DNA of 64,000 bases, taken from assembly GCF_000020585.3 (NCBI RefSeq), contig NC_011138.3:2435750-2499749 (forward strand), given 5' to 3'. Position numbers and translations under genes: made by a program. The stretch is from Alteromonas mediterranea DE. GTDB taxonomy: Bacteria > Pseudomonadota > Gammaproteobacteria > Enterobacterales > Alteromonadaceae. The notes beneath the pieces are model-generated. The model did not search any database. It saw nothing but the letters and a program-made list of their open reading frames with translations, and was not told the DNA's origin. The first letter of the stretch is position 1. Every line of letters starts with the position of its first letter. Below are positions 23,789 to 33,089 of the stretch, piece by piece.

Positions 23789-24141
23789 AAGGAAAATTTT
23801 TATTTCATAAGCTTTCATTAATATACGCTATGCTCTTTTTACTGTCAGCTTCCACAACAGGAAAGCTGTATTACACGCAAGAGTCTGGGAAACGAGTTTT
23901 AGATTGCGATGTAGAGTTACGCCTTAAAGGTGCTTTGTTTATAAGCCAATAATCGTTGACGGTAAGAAAAACTAGCATGACAATGGACACGCAGGTTTTG
24001 GCCAAGTACTTACAATTGCAGGCGCTGCAACGAAAACTTTTATGACCTTGCACTGACTGGAAACACGGGCGATACGAATAGCAGCCCATTTTACTTAATG
24101 CCAATTCAAAGCTTTAAAAATAATAGAAAAAGCGCGTTTGT
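23789..24141 (+). other. Gene-free stretch with possible degraded coding remnant
   Basis: No intact gene. One frame from about 23861 reads GKLYYTQESGKRVLDCDVEL before a stop. Another, from about 23985, reads CRRCNENFYDLALTGNTGD and is open to 24144. Together they suggest the eroded end of a gene lost at the array boundary, but I do not recognise it. Confidence 0.3.
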
Positions 24142-24933
24142 ATGAAAATTAAAATTAACGTTGTTGATGCATTTACCAGTGTAAGATTCAAAGGTAACCC
24201 TGCCGCTGTTGTTATCACTGGCAAATGGCTCAGTAATGAAAAAATGCAGGAAATTGCTGCCGAGAATAACCTGTCTGAAACCGCATTCTTGGTTGAAGAC
24301 GATAACGGCGTATTTACTATCCGCTGGTTTTCACCCATGACAGAAATCGACTTTTGTGGGCACGCAACGTTGGCTTCTGCCTATGTGATTTTTAGCGAAA
24401 ATTATCAGCTATCACATATTTCACTTTTCGCAGAGTCAGTAGGAATGATGAAAATCGTTAAGAAAGACGAAGGATTCATTCAAATGGATTTCCCAAATAG
24501 AATGCCCCACCCAGTCAACGATGTGCCTGAAGCGTTACTGCAAGGGCTTTCTATCAAGCCCAAAAGCGTTTTAAAAAATAACCAAGCTTATTTTGCGGTT
24601 TATTCTGACGAAGATGACGTTTTAAGCGTAATTCAAGACAGCGAACAACTAAAAACACTCGCACCCTATGATGTGGTAGTGACAGCGCCTGGTACGCAAT
24701 TTGATTTTGTTTCGCGTTATTTTTGGCCCGCGAACGGCGGTGATGAAGACCCGGTTACCGGTTCAATCCACACGGGGTTGGCGCCGTATTGGGCAAAAGT
24801 GTTTGGACGGTCAAAGCTTATGGCTTATCAAGCATCTAAACGAGGCGGTATAGTGAAGTGTGAGGTGACAGGCGACCGCGTGCTTATTTCTGGCCAAGCG
24901 GTGTCTTACCTTGAAGGTTATATTAATATTTGA
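24142..24933 (+). CDS. PhzF family isomerase/epimerase-like protein
   Basis: A 263-residue cytosolic protein of the PhzF family with two related halves. The first shows VDAFTSVRFKGNPAAVV, the catalytic Glu in NNLSETAFLV (about residue 47) and DFCGHATLAS. The second carries GGDEDPVTGSIHTGLAPYW, the matching motif. PhzF isomerises a dihydro-hydroxyanthranilate, but most relatives outside phenazine clusters, including this stand-alone gene, have unknown substrates. The ribosome-binding site is weak. Confidence 0.9.
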   Translation: MKIKINVVDAFTSVRFKGNPAAVVITGKWLSNEKMQEIAAENNLSETAFLVEDDNGVFTIRWFSPMTEIDFCGHATLASAYVIFSENYQLSHISLFAESVGMMKIVKKDEGFIQMDFPNRMPHPVNDVPEALLQGLSIKPKSVLKNNQAYFAVYSDEDDVLSVIQDSEQLKTLAPYDVVVTAPGTQFDFVSRYFWPANGGDEDPVTGSIHTGLAPYWAKVFGRSKLMAYQASKRGGIVKCEVTGDRVLISGQAVSYLEGYINI

Positions 24934-25002
24934 TGGTTGATTGCCTTACACGAACTAATCGATAAAAGAGAATTCTTCTCTCGAGTGTTACCGCTCGCCT
25001 CA

Positions 25003-25037
25003 AACAAAAAAAGCGGAAGATATTTAACCTTCCGCTT
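25003..25037 (-). terminator. Terminator after ggt
   Basis: Stem AAGCGGAAG/CTTCCGCTT at 25011-25037, with a T-rich tail on the minus strand (the A run at 25004-25010). The plus side has only TTTCTC, so it serves mainly the minus-strand gene. Confidence 0.85.
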
Positions 25038-25091
25038 TCTCTCACGCAATAGCGCATTGCTGAATCTAGTTTTAACTAGGCAAACGCCAAA

Positions 25092-26849
25092 TTAGCGCCC
25101 TACTGCAATACCTTCCCTACGAGGGTCAGCACCGCCAATTAGTTTGCCTGATTTAAACTGAATTCCGTGAAGACCGCTGTTTAAATCCACCACTTTTACG
25201 TTATGACCAAGTGCCTTTAATGGCGCTTCAAGCTCAGCTATAGGTGTGCCCTTCTCTAACGCCGTATAATCGTTTCTATTGGTGATTTTAGGCAGGTTTA
25301 TCGCTTGCTGAATGTCTAAACCGAAGTCCAAAACACCAATTAGCGTTTGCGCGACATAGCTTACAATTCTCGAGCCACCCGGTGAGCCTACAACCACTTC
25401 TAAGTTACCTTCTTTGTCGAACACCATTGTGGGGCTCATAGCACTTCTAGGTCTCTTACCAGGCTCTACGCGGTTAGGGACAGGGAATCTATTTTTCGTT
25501 GGAGAGAACGAGAAGTCGGTGAGCTGATTGTTTAGCAAAAAGCCTTCTACCATAATCCCAGAGCCAAACATGAATTCAATGCTTGTGGTCATGGATACTG
25601 CATTGCCTTCTTTATCTACGATTGAAACGTGCGAGGTGTTAGGCAACTCCATTGAGGTGCCAAGCGCTACGTTTGCGTCAGCGTATGGATTACCGGCGCG
25701 CTTGCGACGCCATTCTTTATCAACACTAATGCTTTCTGCACGGCGCTCAAGGTAAGCCGTATTGATCATGGCAGCAAATGGCAAATTGGTGAAATCGCTA
25801 TCCGCTATAAACTTTTCACGGTCGGCATACGAAAGTGCGCTTGCCTGCGTGTACAAATTCGCAAATTCGACTGAATCGGGCGCATACTGGCTAAGGTCAA
25901 AGCCTTCTAACATTTTCAAAATTTGATACACGTTCACGCCGCCCGAGCTCGGCGGTGCCATCCCGCAGATACGTTTTTCGTGATATAGGCCACAAACAGG
26001 TTCACGTTTTACCGGCTCGTAGCTTGCTAAATCTTCTAACGTCATCTGACCTGGGTTGATTTCAGCGCTATTCACCGCTTTTACTATTTTTTCAGCGACT
26101 TCACCTTTCAATAAATAGTCGCTGCCCTTTTCAGCAATGCCTTTAAGGGTTTTAGCGAGTTTCTTATTTTTCTTTACTGTGCCTTCTTTTAAAGGAAGGC
26201 CTGCTGGAAAGAAATAGGTCGAACTCGCTGGAAAGGTCTTTAGCCCTGGGTGATAATCTAGCGCAACCAGTTTGGCTAAGCGAGGCGAAACCTTAAAGCC
26301 GTCTTCTGCTGTTTTGATTGTATCGTCAAACAGCGTATTCCAAGGCAGCTTGCCGAACTCTTTTTGTGCCATTTCTAGCGCTTTAACTGCACCAGGCACG
26401 CCTACTGACTTGCCGCCTACTACAGCGTCTATCCAACGCATTGGTTTGTTCCCTTGGATAAACCAATGAGAATTTACTGCTTTTGGTGCCGTTTCACGCC
26501 CGTCAAAGGTATGAAGTACTTTGTTCTTGTTATCCCAATAAAGGATAAACGCACCACCGCCAATACCCGATGATTGCGGCTCAACTAAAGAAAGCATAGA
26601 TTGAACGGCCACGGCCGCGTCAATGGCGCTTCCCCCCTTATCTAAAATATTCTTTCCCGCCCAAGACGCATAGGGATTTGCCGCCACAACCATATAGTCT
26701 TTGGCTTCAAACGCCTGTTTCTCGACGTATCCCGTTGCCGCTTCTGGCTCACCCACTTCGCGAGCTTGTTTAGCGTTCGCACCAAAAATAAAACAACTAG
26801 ATAATGCCAGGGTTACTACTGAAGCTCTGAACAAAGCACTGCGTCTCAA
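25092..26849 (-). CDS. ggt: Gamma-glutamyltranspeptidase
   Basis: A 585-residue exported gamma-glutamyltransferase that hydrolyses glutathione and other gamma-glutamyl compounds in the periplasm. The signal peptide ends near FGANA. MVVAANPYASWAGKNIL and GGSAIDAAVAVQSML open the large subunit. Autocleavage is expected before the catalytic Thr in PNTSHVSIVDKEGNAVSMT. GSGIMVEGFLLNNQLTDFS and VGSPGGSRIVSYVAQ complete the small subunit. The length fits the family. It is 14 bp downstream of the enoyl-CoA hydratase gene on the same strand, so they may be co-transcribed. Confidence 0.95.
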   Translation of the reverse strand: MRRSALFRASVVTLALSSCFIFGANAKQAREVGEPEAATGYVEKQAFEAKDYMVVAANPYASWAGKNILDKGGSAIDAAVAVQSMLSLVEPQSSGIGGGAFILYWDNKNKVLHTFDGRETAPKAVNSHWFIQGNKPMRWIDAVVGGKSVGVPGAVKALEMAQKEFGKLPWNTLFDDTIKTAEDGFKVSPRLAKLVALDYHPGLKTFPASSTYFFPAGLPLKEGTVKKNKKLAKTLKGIAEKGSDYLLKGEVAEKIVKAVNSAEINPGQMTLEDLASYEPVKREPVCGLYHEKRICGMAPPSSGGVNVYQILKMLEGFDLSQYAPDSVEFANLYTQASALSYADREKFIADSDFTNLPFAAMINTAYLERRAESISVDKEWRRKRAGNPYADANVALGTSMELPNTSHVSIVDKEGNAVSMTTSIEFMFGSGIMVEGFLLNNQLTDFSFSPTKNRFPVPNRVEPGKRPRSAMSPTMVFDKEGNLEVVVGSPGGSRIVSYVAQTLIGVLDFGLDIQQAINLPKITNRNDYTALEKGTPIAELEAPLKALGHNVKVVDLNSGLHGIQFKSGKLIGGADPRREGIAVGR

Positions 26850-26863
26850 AATAATACTTCCTC

Positions 26864-27628
26864 TTATTTAAACTTTTCGGGGTTAATGGGGCGTTTTTTA
26901 AGAAACGCATCAAACGCTTCTTGGGCTGCGGTAGTACCCAACGCTTCTAAAAATATATCAAACTCTTCGTTCATTTGTTGGTTTGTTCGCTCCCCGTCAC
27001 CTTTTAACAGCGCTTTTGTTTGTTTAAGCGAAAATGAAGGCTTGGCAACGAGTTTTTCTACCGTGGTTTGAACCGCTTGATCTATTTCCTGCGCGTCGAC
27101 AATCTTAGTCAGAATACCAAATTGATAGGCATCGGCAGTGGTAAAGGGTTCGCCCAGCATAAGCCACTCTGCCGCTTTGATATGACCTGCAACCTTAGGC
27201 AAAAGATAACTTGATGCATACTCAGGAACAAGCCCTAAGTTGATGAACGGTAGAACAAATCGGGTATCTGGGGTGGCGTATACAAAGTCACAATGAAGTA
27301 AAAGGGTTGTACCTATTCCCACGGCTAACCCATGAACTTGCGCAATAACAGGTAAATTACATGCTGTGAGCGCACGCATAAAAGCAGCGGTTTCTGGTAC
27401 TTGAGCGTGATCCTGCTGCTGTGCAAAGTCGCTGATGTCGTTGCCGGCGGTAAAACAATCCCCCGCCCCCTTAATAACAACAACTTTAGTAATACCGTCG
27501 TTTTTTATTCCTAAAATGGCGTTCGCCATGTCTTGGTACATATCGCGGGTTAGTGCATTTTTCTTTTCTGGTCGATTGAGGGTTATGGTGAGGCACTGCT
27601 GTTTTATTTCGGTAATGATGTGAGACAT
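26864..27628 (-). CDS. Enoyl-CoA hydratase/isomerase family protein
   Basis: A 254-residue crotonase-fold enzyme. The N-terminal TITLNRPEKKNALTRDMY, the oxyanion-hole segment DCFTAGNDISDF and VHGLAVGIGTTLLLHCDFVYA are present. The usual catalytic Glu positions read INLGLVPEYASSYLLPKVAG, closer to the isomerase-like ECI group (E in VPEYAS) than to classical hydratases. It acts on acyl-CoA substrates in fatty or amino acid breakdown. GGAGTAAT precedes the start. Confidence 0.88.
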   Translation of the reverse strand: MSHIITEIKQQCLTITLNRPEKKNALTRDMYQDMANAILGIKNDGITKVVVIKGAGDCFTAGNDISDFAQQQDHAQVPETAAFMRALTACNLPVIAQVHGLAVGIGTTLLLHCDFVYATPDTRFVLPFINLGLVPEYASSYLLPKVAGHIKAAEWLMLGEPFTTADAYQFGILTKIVDAQEIDQAVQTTVEKLVAKPSFSLKQTKALLKGDGERTNQQMNEEFDIFLEALGTTAAQEAFDAFLKKRPINPEKFK

Positions 27629-27741
27629 AATTACTCCTTTACTGTCGTCTTCGTTATTTTTAGGCGTACTTCAGTTTTCACCCTGTGGGCAATTTCTGTA
27701 TCATAGCCAGCAAATTCGAAATTCAAAAATAACTAACACTG

Positions 27742-28326
27742 ATGAATTCACTGCCGTTTTCGCTTAAGTATAGTGCTGGCCCCTTACTTATTGCGCTATG
27801 TTCTCTTATCGCGTTTTTCTTTGAACCCTTATCGGGTAATTATTTAGCTTACGACCGCTTCGCCATTCAGGGTTTAGAAACGTGGCGAATAGTGAGTGGC
27901 AACATCGTTCACACTAATGGCTACCACCTGCTTTTAAATATAGCGGGTCTAGCACTTTTGTGGGCGTTACACGGCGAACATTATCGCGTTGGTTTGTTCT
28001 TGAAAGTCTTTGTGTGGTGCTGCTTAGGCACCAGTGTTGGGCTTTACTTTTTTTCACCAGACCTTATTTGGTATGCGGGGCTTTCTGGCGCACTTCACGG
28101 CATTTTTGCATGGGGCGCCTGTGTTGATATTAAGGAAAAGATGAAGTCGGGTTGGTTACTACTTATTGGATTAGCGATTAAAGTGGGATACGAACAAATA
28201 GACGGTAGTAGCGAACAAGTCGCTAACCTTATTGATGCTAAAGTTGCTGTCGATGCGCATTTATTCGGAGCCCTTACGGGTATCACCATCTTTTTGCTGA
28301 TGTTTATTACGGCAAAGCGTATATAG
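27742..28326 (+). CDS. rrtA: Rhombosortase (rhomboid-family serine protease)
   Basis: A 194-residue intramembrane protease of the rhomboid superfamily with about six hydrophobic segments. The catalytic Ser lies in YAGLSGALHGIFAWG and the His in VDAHLFGALTG, both in helices. HTNGYHLLLNIAGLALLWAL is the family's N-terminal signature. Rhombosortases process proteins with a C-terminal GlyGly-CTERM tail in Alteromonadales, Vibrio and relatives. No such substrate is encoded in this window. Confidence 0.85.
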   Translation: MNSLPFSLKYSAGPLLIALCSLIAFFFEPLSGNYLAYDRFAIQGLETWRIVSGNIVHTNGYHLLLNIAGLALLWALHGEHYRVGLFLKVFVWCCLGTSVGLYFFSPDLIWYAGLSGALHGIFAWGACVDIKEKMKSGWLLLIGLAIKVGYEQIDGSSEQVANLIDAKVAVDAHLFGALTGITIFLLMFITAKRI

Positions 28327-28410
28327 GTTGTTTTGCATGGTAGCGCTATTCATACGCGCTGCTGACTTCAATAACATGCTATAAGCAGACAAAGAAAAAT
28401 ATCACACCAG

Positions 28411-28446
28411 AAAAAGGCCCGAACTCTTTTGAATTTGGGCCTTTTT
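28411..28446 (+). terminator. Bidirectional terminator between rrtA and the S9 peptidase gene
   Basis: Stem AAAAAGGCCC/GGGCCTTTTT with A-rich left and T-rich right flanks, so it can terminate both convergent transcripts. Confidence 0.85.
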
Positions 28447-28512
28447 ATATTGACTGTGCGATAACAAACCCCGTGCATTTAAACACGGGGGAAATCGCTC
28501 GTTAAGCGCTGT

Positions 28513-31008
28513 TTATAAGTTTTCTTCGAAAAGTTTATAGATACGGCGATATTCGTCTAACCATGAACTTGGCTGTACAAAGCCGTGGGGTTCAACTGGG
28601 TAAATAGCAGTTTCAAAATCTTCTTTTTCAAGCTCTATAAGACGCTGCACAAGTCGCACGGTATCCAAAAAGAATACATTATCATCCACCATAGGCGCAT
28701 TGATAAGCAGCGGTTTTTCTAACCCCTCTGCGAAGTAGATGGGTGAGCTGCGCTCATAGGCGATGGGGTCGATGTCAGGCGTATTTAGAATATTTGCTGT
28801 ATAAGGCGTATTGTAATGCGCCCAGTCGGTTACCGGCCTAAGAGCTGCACCTGCTGCAAACAGATCTGGTGCGGTAAACATAGACATAAAGGTCAAGAAG
28901 CCGCCGTATGAACCGCCGTATGTGCCAATACGCTCACGATCTACATTTGCATTCTCTACAAGCCAGTTAACACCGTCACGCAAATCTTGCACTTCTGGCG
29001 TCCCCATTTGGCGATAAATAGCCGTGCGCCAATCTCGCCCGTACCCAGCACTGGCGCGATAATCCATATCAAGTACCACATAGCCTTGTTGAACAAGCAT
29101 GCTATGAAACATGTATTCCCTGAAGTAACCCGACCACCCCATGTGGGCGTTCTGCAAATAGCCCGCACCGTGGTTAAACACCACCGCTTTATTAGGTGCT
29201 GACGTGTCGTAGTTTTCTGGTAAATAAACACGAGCGTAAATAGGTGCCTCGGTATGCGATGACTCAATAGCGACGATGTTAGGCACTGCCCATGGTAGCG
29301 CGTTAAAATCGGCGCTAGTGCTTTGTGTAATTTGTTTTGCCGCAGAAGTTTCATTAGCCGGCTTGATATAAAGCTCTTGTGGCTTATTTACTTTACTGTG
29401 ACTCAATAGCAAGTTTTTACCATCAGGACTAAGCGAGTAATCCGTCATACCATTTAAATCGGTCATGGTATCGATAGTGTTGTCGGTTAAGTCAGCGCGA
29501 TAGACTTCGTAAAGCCCTGGGTGCTCCATATTCGCTTTGAAGTAAATGTAGTTGTCGTCATGAGAAAGTGTTAAGTCATCCACAATAAAGCGCCCACTTG
29601 TTAGCGCAATTGGCGCTTCGTCAGGCTTTTGTATGTATAAATGCGAGAAGCCTGTATGTTCAGACTGGTAGTACAATGTCTCGCTATTATTCATCCAACC
29701 AAATGCATTAAAACGATAGTTGATCCATGCATCGTCATGTAGCCTATGTTGGTTTTCTAGCGTTTTATTCGCCAAATCGATGGTGGCTATCCAGCGGTCT
29801 TTGTTGTCCCACGCTTCAAGCATTACCGCGACAGCGTTTCCGTTTTTGTGCCAGCGAATTGAAGGCTTGGTCCAGTACCAACTCTGTAGCAGCGTAATGT
29901 CCCGTGGTAAGCGATTCACTTCATACGATTCGCCCTTTGCTTCGGCATTTTCCGCTTTTACATTAGCCAGAACATCATCGTTATAGCCCGGCAAGTTGAA
30001 GTATTTAAGTTCGTTTTTCTCACCTGTTTTTAAATTGAGAAGCCATAATACGTGATTCACCGGCTCAGCATCGGCAACCCGCTGGCGTACTGGCTTAGCA
30101 GCAATACGACTGTCTTCCTGAATGTAGTGCGGCATGATGTCGGTATCATCGCGGCTAGGCTTGCTTTCAGTTGTTGCAACCACCGCATAATTTCCCGCAG
30201 GAGATACGCTGATCCCAGCTAGCCTATGAGACTTGTCAAAGTAAAAAGGCGTTGGTGCTACGCTCTTGTTTTCGTTGGCAAGCGCTTTGTGGGCCTTATC
30301 TTTATCTTGTCTATTTTTACGCTGTAGTTTTATATATTCCACCAGCGATTGCTGCTGCTTGGCGATATAGTCCTTCGCTGGTTCAACGGCTTCAGGCGCA
30401 TCTTTAAACGCCCAACTTAGTAACTCTTCACGTGTGCCATTAGACAGGTCGATAGCTATGAACTTGTTGCCACTCAGGGCCATCAACCGACCATCGGTCA
30501 TAAACGAAAGCGTAGAGAGTGCGTTCCCTCCTCGTGCCAGATGCACCGTTTCACCGTTAGTGAACTGAACATACACACTATCTTCAAACGAGTACGCAAT
30601 AACCCCATCATCTCGCACTACTCGTTCGTCAAAACGGTACTTATGTAAATCTGATAAAGGCGCTTTAACCGCACGTGCTGGATTTGAAAGCTCTGCAATA
30701 TAAACATCTTTTAATGCGCTGTTTTGCTTTTCTCTTTCAAAAACTATTTTACCGCCATCTACCGACCAGCCCATTGATGTCGGCAATGCACCAATCCACT
30801 GCGGATCTGACATTATCTGTTTAAGCGTGATTTCACCGGTTTCCGCGTCACTTTGCGATGCAACATCAGGGGTGACTGTTTGCTGTACCGTAGCGGCTGG
30901 AAGTGAAGGGAAAGCCGCCTTAGCTGCTATATCGTTAGTTGTGCTGGCGCATCCGCCTAGCGCGAAAGCCACGCTGGCTGCGATGACTAAAGAAGAATAT
31001 TTTTTCAT
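28513..31008 (-). CDS. S9 family peptidase, DPP4-like lipoprotein
   Basis: An 831-residue lipoprotein (signal MKKYSSLVIAASVAFALGGC, lipobox LGGC) with an N-terminal beta-propeller of DPP4 type and a C-terminal alpha/beta hydrolase. The catalytic Ser is in GTYGGSYGGFLTM, the Asp in APMVDDNVFF and the His in VEPHGFVQP. It should clip dipeptides or short peptides at the cell surface or in the periplasm. Motifs such as HLYIQKPDEAP and LYIKP support the propeller assignment. It stands alone, divergent from the glutathione peroxidase gene. Confidence 0.92.
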   Translation of the reverse strand: MKKYSSLVIAASVAFALGGCASTTNDIAAKAAFPSLPAATVQQTVTPDVASQSDAETGEITLKQIMSDPQWIGALPTSMGWSVDGGKIVFEREKQNSALKDVYIAELSNPARAVKAPLSDLHKYRFDERVVRDDGVIAYSFEDSVYVQFTNGETVHLARGGNALSTLSFMTDGRLMALSGNKFIAIDLSNGTREELLSWAFKDAPEAVEPAKDYIAKQQQSLVEYIKLQRKNRQDKDKAHKALANENKSVAPTPFYFDKSHRLAGISVSPAGNYAVVATTESKPSRDDTDIMPHYIQEDSRIAAKPVRQRVADAEPVNHVLWLLNLKTGEKNELKYFNLPGYNDDVLANVKAENAEAKGESYEVNRLPRDITLLQSWYWTKPSIRWHKNGNAVAVMLEAWDNKDRWIATIDLANKTLENQHRLHDDAWINYRFNAFGWMNNSETLYYQSEHTGFSHLYIQKPDEAPIALTSGRFIVDDLTLSHDDNYIYFKANMEHPGLYEVYRADLTDNTIDTMTDLNGMTDYSLSPDGKNLLLSHSKVNKPQELYIKPANETSAAKQITQSTSADFNALPWAVPNIVAIESSHTEAPIYARVYLPENYDTSAPNKAVVFNHGAGYLQNAHMGWSGYFREYMFHSMLVQQGYVVLDMDYRASAGYGRDWRTAIYRQMGTPEVQDLRDGVNWLVENANVDRERIGTYGGSYGGFLTFMSMFTAPDLFAAGAALRPVTDWAHYNTPYTANILNTPDIDPIAYERSSPIYFAEGLEKPLLINAPMVDDNVFFLDTVRLVQRLIELEKEDFETAIYPVEPHGFVQPSSWLDEYRRIYKLFEENL

Positions 31009-31179
31009 TATTTTAAGTCGTTGTTATGTAAAAAGCGTTAACATTATACGCAGAGTAACCTTGATTGCTCTAACGTTCATCGTTAGTGGTAGTGAACCAA
31101 ACGTAAACCAATCCCGTTAATGGTTTGGACAAATAACAACGACTAAAATAACAAACATTGATATGAGAGGTAAAACACT

Positions 31180-31734
31180 ATGAAGACTAAAGGTTATGCG
31201 GCTGCCCTACTTTCACTTAGTTTATTCACATCTTTGAGCTACGCGAACGAGTGCCCTAGCGTACTTAAATTTATGAAGCGTAAACTCAATTCTCAAGAAA
31301 CCGTAAACTTGTGTGACGAGTACGCAGGAAAAACCTTGTTGGTCGTTAACACTGCGAGTTATTGTGGTTACACGCCCCAGTTTGAAGGTTTAGAAGCACT
31401 TTACCGCAACTACAAAGACAAAGATTTTGCCGTGTTGGGTTTTCCTTCTCACGATTTTAATCAAGAAGATAGCGATGAAGGTAAAACTGCTGAATTGTGT
31501 GAACTAACCTATGGCGTTAAGTTCCCGATGTTTGAGCCGATTTCTGTTAAAGGTGACGATGCCGACCCTATGTACCGTATGCTTAAAAACGCGACAGGCA
31601 AAGCCCCATCTTGGAATTTCAACAAGTACCTTATTGATAGTTCAGGGAAACAAATTACCCACTACCCTAGTTCAACTAAGCCCACAGATGCAGCGTTTAT
31701 TGCAGATATAGAAGCCTTGCTTAAAAGCGAATAG
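31180..31734 (+). CDS. Exported glutathione peroxidase
   Basis: A 184-residue peroxidase with a signal peptide (AAALLSLSLFTSLSYA). The family core is clear: VVNTASYCGYTPQFEGLEALY with the peroxidatic Cys, and the Trp/Asn tetrad residue in APSWNFNKYLID. In the second motif the usual FPCNQF is replaced by FPSHDFNQED. With signal and missing resolving-site variant it likely acts on periplasmic hydroperoxides. Thioredoxin or glutathione dependence is unknown. GAGAGGTAAA precedes the ATG. Confidence 0.9.
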   Translation: MKTKGYAAALLSLSLFTSLSYANECPSVLKFMKRKLNSQETVNLCDEYAGKTLLVVNTASYCGYTPQFEGLEALYRNYKDKDFAVLGFPSHDFNQEDSDEGKTAELCELTYGVKFPMFEPISVKGDDADPMYRMLKNATGKAPSWNFNKYLIDSSGKQITHYPSSTKPTDAAFIADIEALLKSE

Positions 31735-31795
31735 TCGTTAGTTTATTCACTGCGTAAACAGAGTGGGTAACAAAACCGAACAATATATCGCCCAT

Positions 31796-31864
31796 ATCGA
31801 GTAGGGTGAGGCTTGCGCCTCATCCCTCTCACAGAACCGTACGTACGGGCCTCGTATACGGCTC
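31796..31864 (-). ncRNA. Group II intron domains V and VI
   Basis: Domain V reads GAGCCGTA ... TACGGTTC on the minus strand: eight pairs including the catalytic AGC opposite a G-U wobble. It is followed by domain VI: GGGATGAGGC and GCCTCACCC form a stem with a GCAA loop, then ACTCGAT, where the bulged branch-point A is 7 bases from the 3' end. AGC instead of CGC argues for a IIB-type over a IIC-type intron. The 3' splice boundary is near 31796. Confidence 0.85.
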
Positions 31865-32247
31865 CTGCATACTTCATATCACTTGCTAAGTGACACAATG
31901 CTAATTTGCAATCTAGTATCGTGCGCCCTATGGACATCGTTCATTTTCTAACATTGTGGTAACTTTCATTGCAGGGTTTGGCGTTCTAGCACTGAGGCAA
32001 TCTACCAAATTTGACTACAATTACTTCCCATATACGGCCTGTCTCACCAGACATCACTATTCCTAGCGCACCGATTCGACTTGTCCCGCTGATCAGGCGG
32101 CTTGTGTATCAATGATAAAAAAACTCACAACTCATCAGAGTCTTAAAGTCTGCTTCCCCCCTTCGCAATCCATTTAAGCTTTTGGCTAAAATGGATCCTA
32201 TCAAACACAATGCTGATAGTCGGCTTGGTTTTACCCTCCACACCATT

Positions 32248-32895
32248 ACTGGCTTTCATCGGCCTAGCCTTACTCACTACTACGGGTTCATCTGCCACCT
32301 CACACTCGCAACATTCTTGGATCACTCCTTGAACGATACGTCCAACCATTTGATTGGATCCAATGCCAGGCTTCCCCAGTTACTGTTCTGGTAACCACGT
32401 TATGGCTCCCTGTTAGAAATTCCACCCTCAAACACAAAACAGGTCTGACTGAGTATCGGGCTTCGCGCTATTTTGCACGCTTACCCACCTGCCTTGCCGA
32501 ATCAGGTTCACTTTCATTGTGTACCTCTAACTTCCTATGGCTTCCTTCGGACCCTGTCGTTGGCCAACAACGCCCTGCCTTACTGGCTTTCATCGGCCTA
32601 GCCTTACTCACTACTACGGGTTCATCTGCCACCTCACACTCGCAACATTCTTGGATCACTCCTTGAACGATACGTCCAACCATTTGATTGGATCCAATGC
32701 CAGGCTTCCCCAGTTACTGCACTGGCTCCCTGTTAGAAATTCCACCCTCAAACACAAAACAGGTCTGACTGAGTATCGGGCTTCGCGCTATTTTGCACGC
32801 TTACCCACCTGCCTTGCCGAATCAGGTTCACTTTCATTGTGTACCTCTAACTTCCTATGGCTTCCTTCGGACCCTGTCGTTGGCCAACAACGCCC
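32248..32895 (-). repeat. Tandem duplication within the intron remnant
   Basis: 32248-32575 and 32582-32895 are near-identical copies, period about 334 bp. The first contains 14 additional bases after CCCCAGTTACTG (TTCTGGTAACCACG-type insert). The duplication lies in the intron's 5' RNA part. Confidence 0.93.
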
Positions 32896-32979
32896 TTGCC
32901 ATTCGGATTATCTTCCCCTCAGTCAGGGTGATTCAGGTTTCTTTCAACCTGACGGGTTTGCCAGCTTCGCTGGGCAAAC

Positions 32980-33006
32980 AAAAAAGCCCCGCGTAATACG
33001 CGGGGC
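32980..33006 (-). terminator. Terminator after azoR
   Basis: Stem GCCCCGCG/CGCGGGGC (32986-33006) with a TAATA loop and an A run on the plus side, which is a T run for the minus strand. It lies 84 bp beyond the azoR stop and just before the intron remnant. Confidence 0.88.
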
Positions 33007-33089
33007 AATCAAGCACACTCAACTTGGAACACACTTATAGCTGAAAACATACTTCCTACGTTTTAGCTAACTGCATTAATTTAGTGTGT

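Larger units (their letters stand above)
31796..32980 (-). mobile_element. Degenerate group II intron without reverse transcriptase
   Basis: On the minus strand a group II intron 3' end is well preserved (domains V and VI, 31796-31864). Upstream, 32,143-32,980 carries the conserved non-coding leader type seen in ORF-bearing introns, including MVGRIVQGVIQE-like frames and a GATGAAAGCCAGTAATGGTG block. Only about 375 bp separate this leader from domain V, so the roughly 1.3-kb maturase gene is missing. Several short frames on both strands here are not genes. The element follows the azoR terminator. Leader assignment is by recognition and is less certain than domains V and VI; the 5' boundary is approximate. 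Confidence 0.7.

Noticed and set aside
23861..24144. Pseudogene at the right array end
   Set aside because: Two short coding-like stretches exist, but I could not name a family, so they are mentioned only as a possible remnant.
32182..33040. Plus-strand reading frames across the intron remnant
   Set aside because: They lie antisense to a structured RNA and duplicate with it. Similar frames are commonly mis-annotated in such introns.
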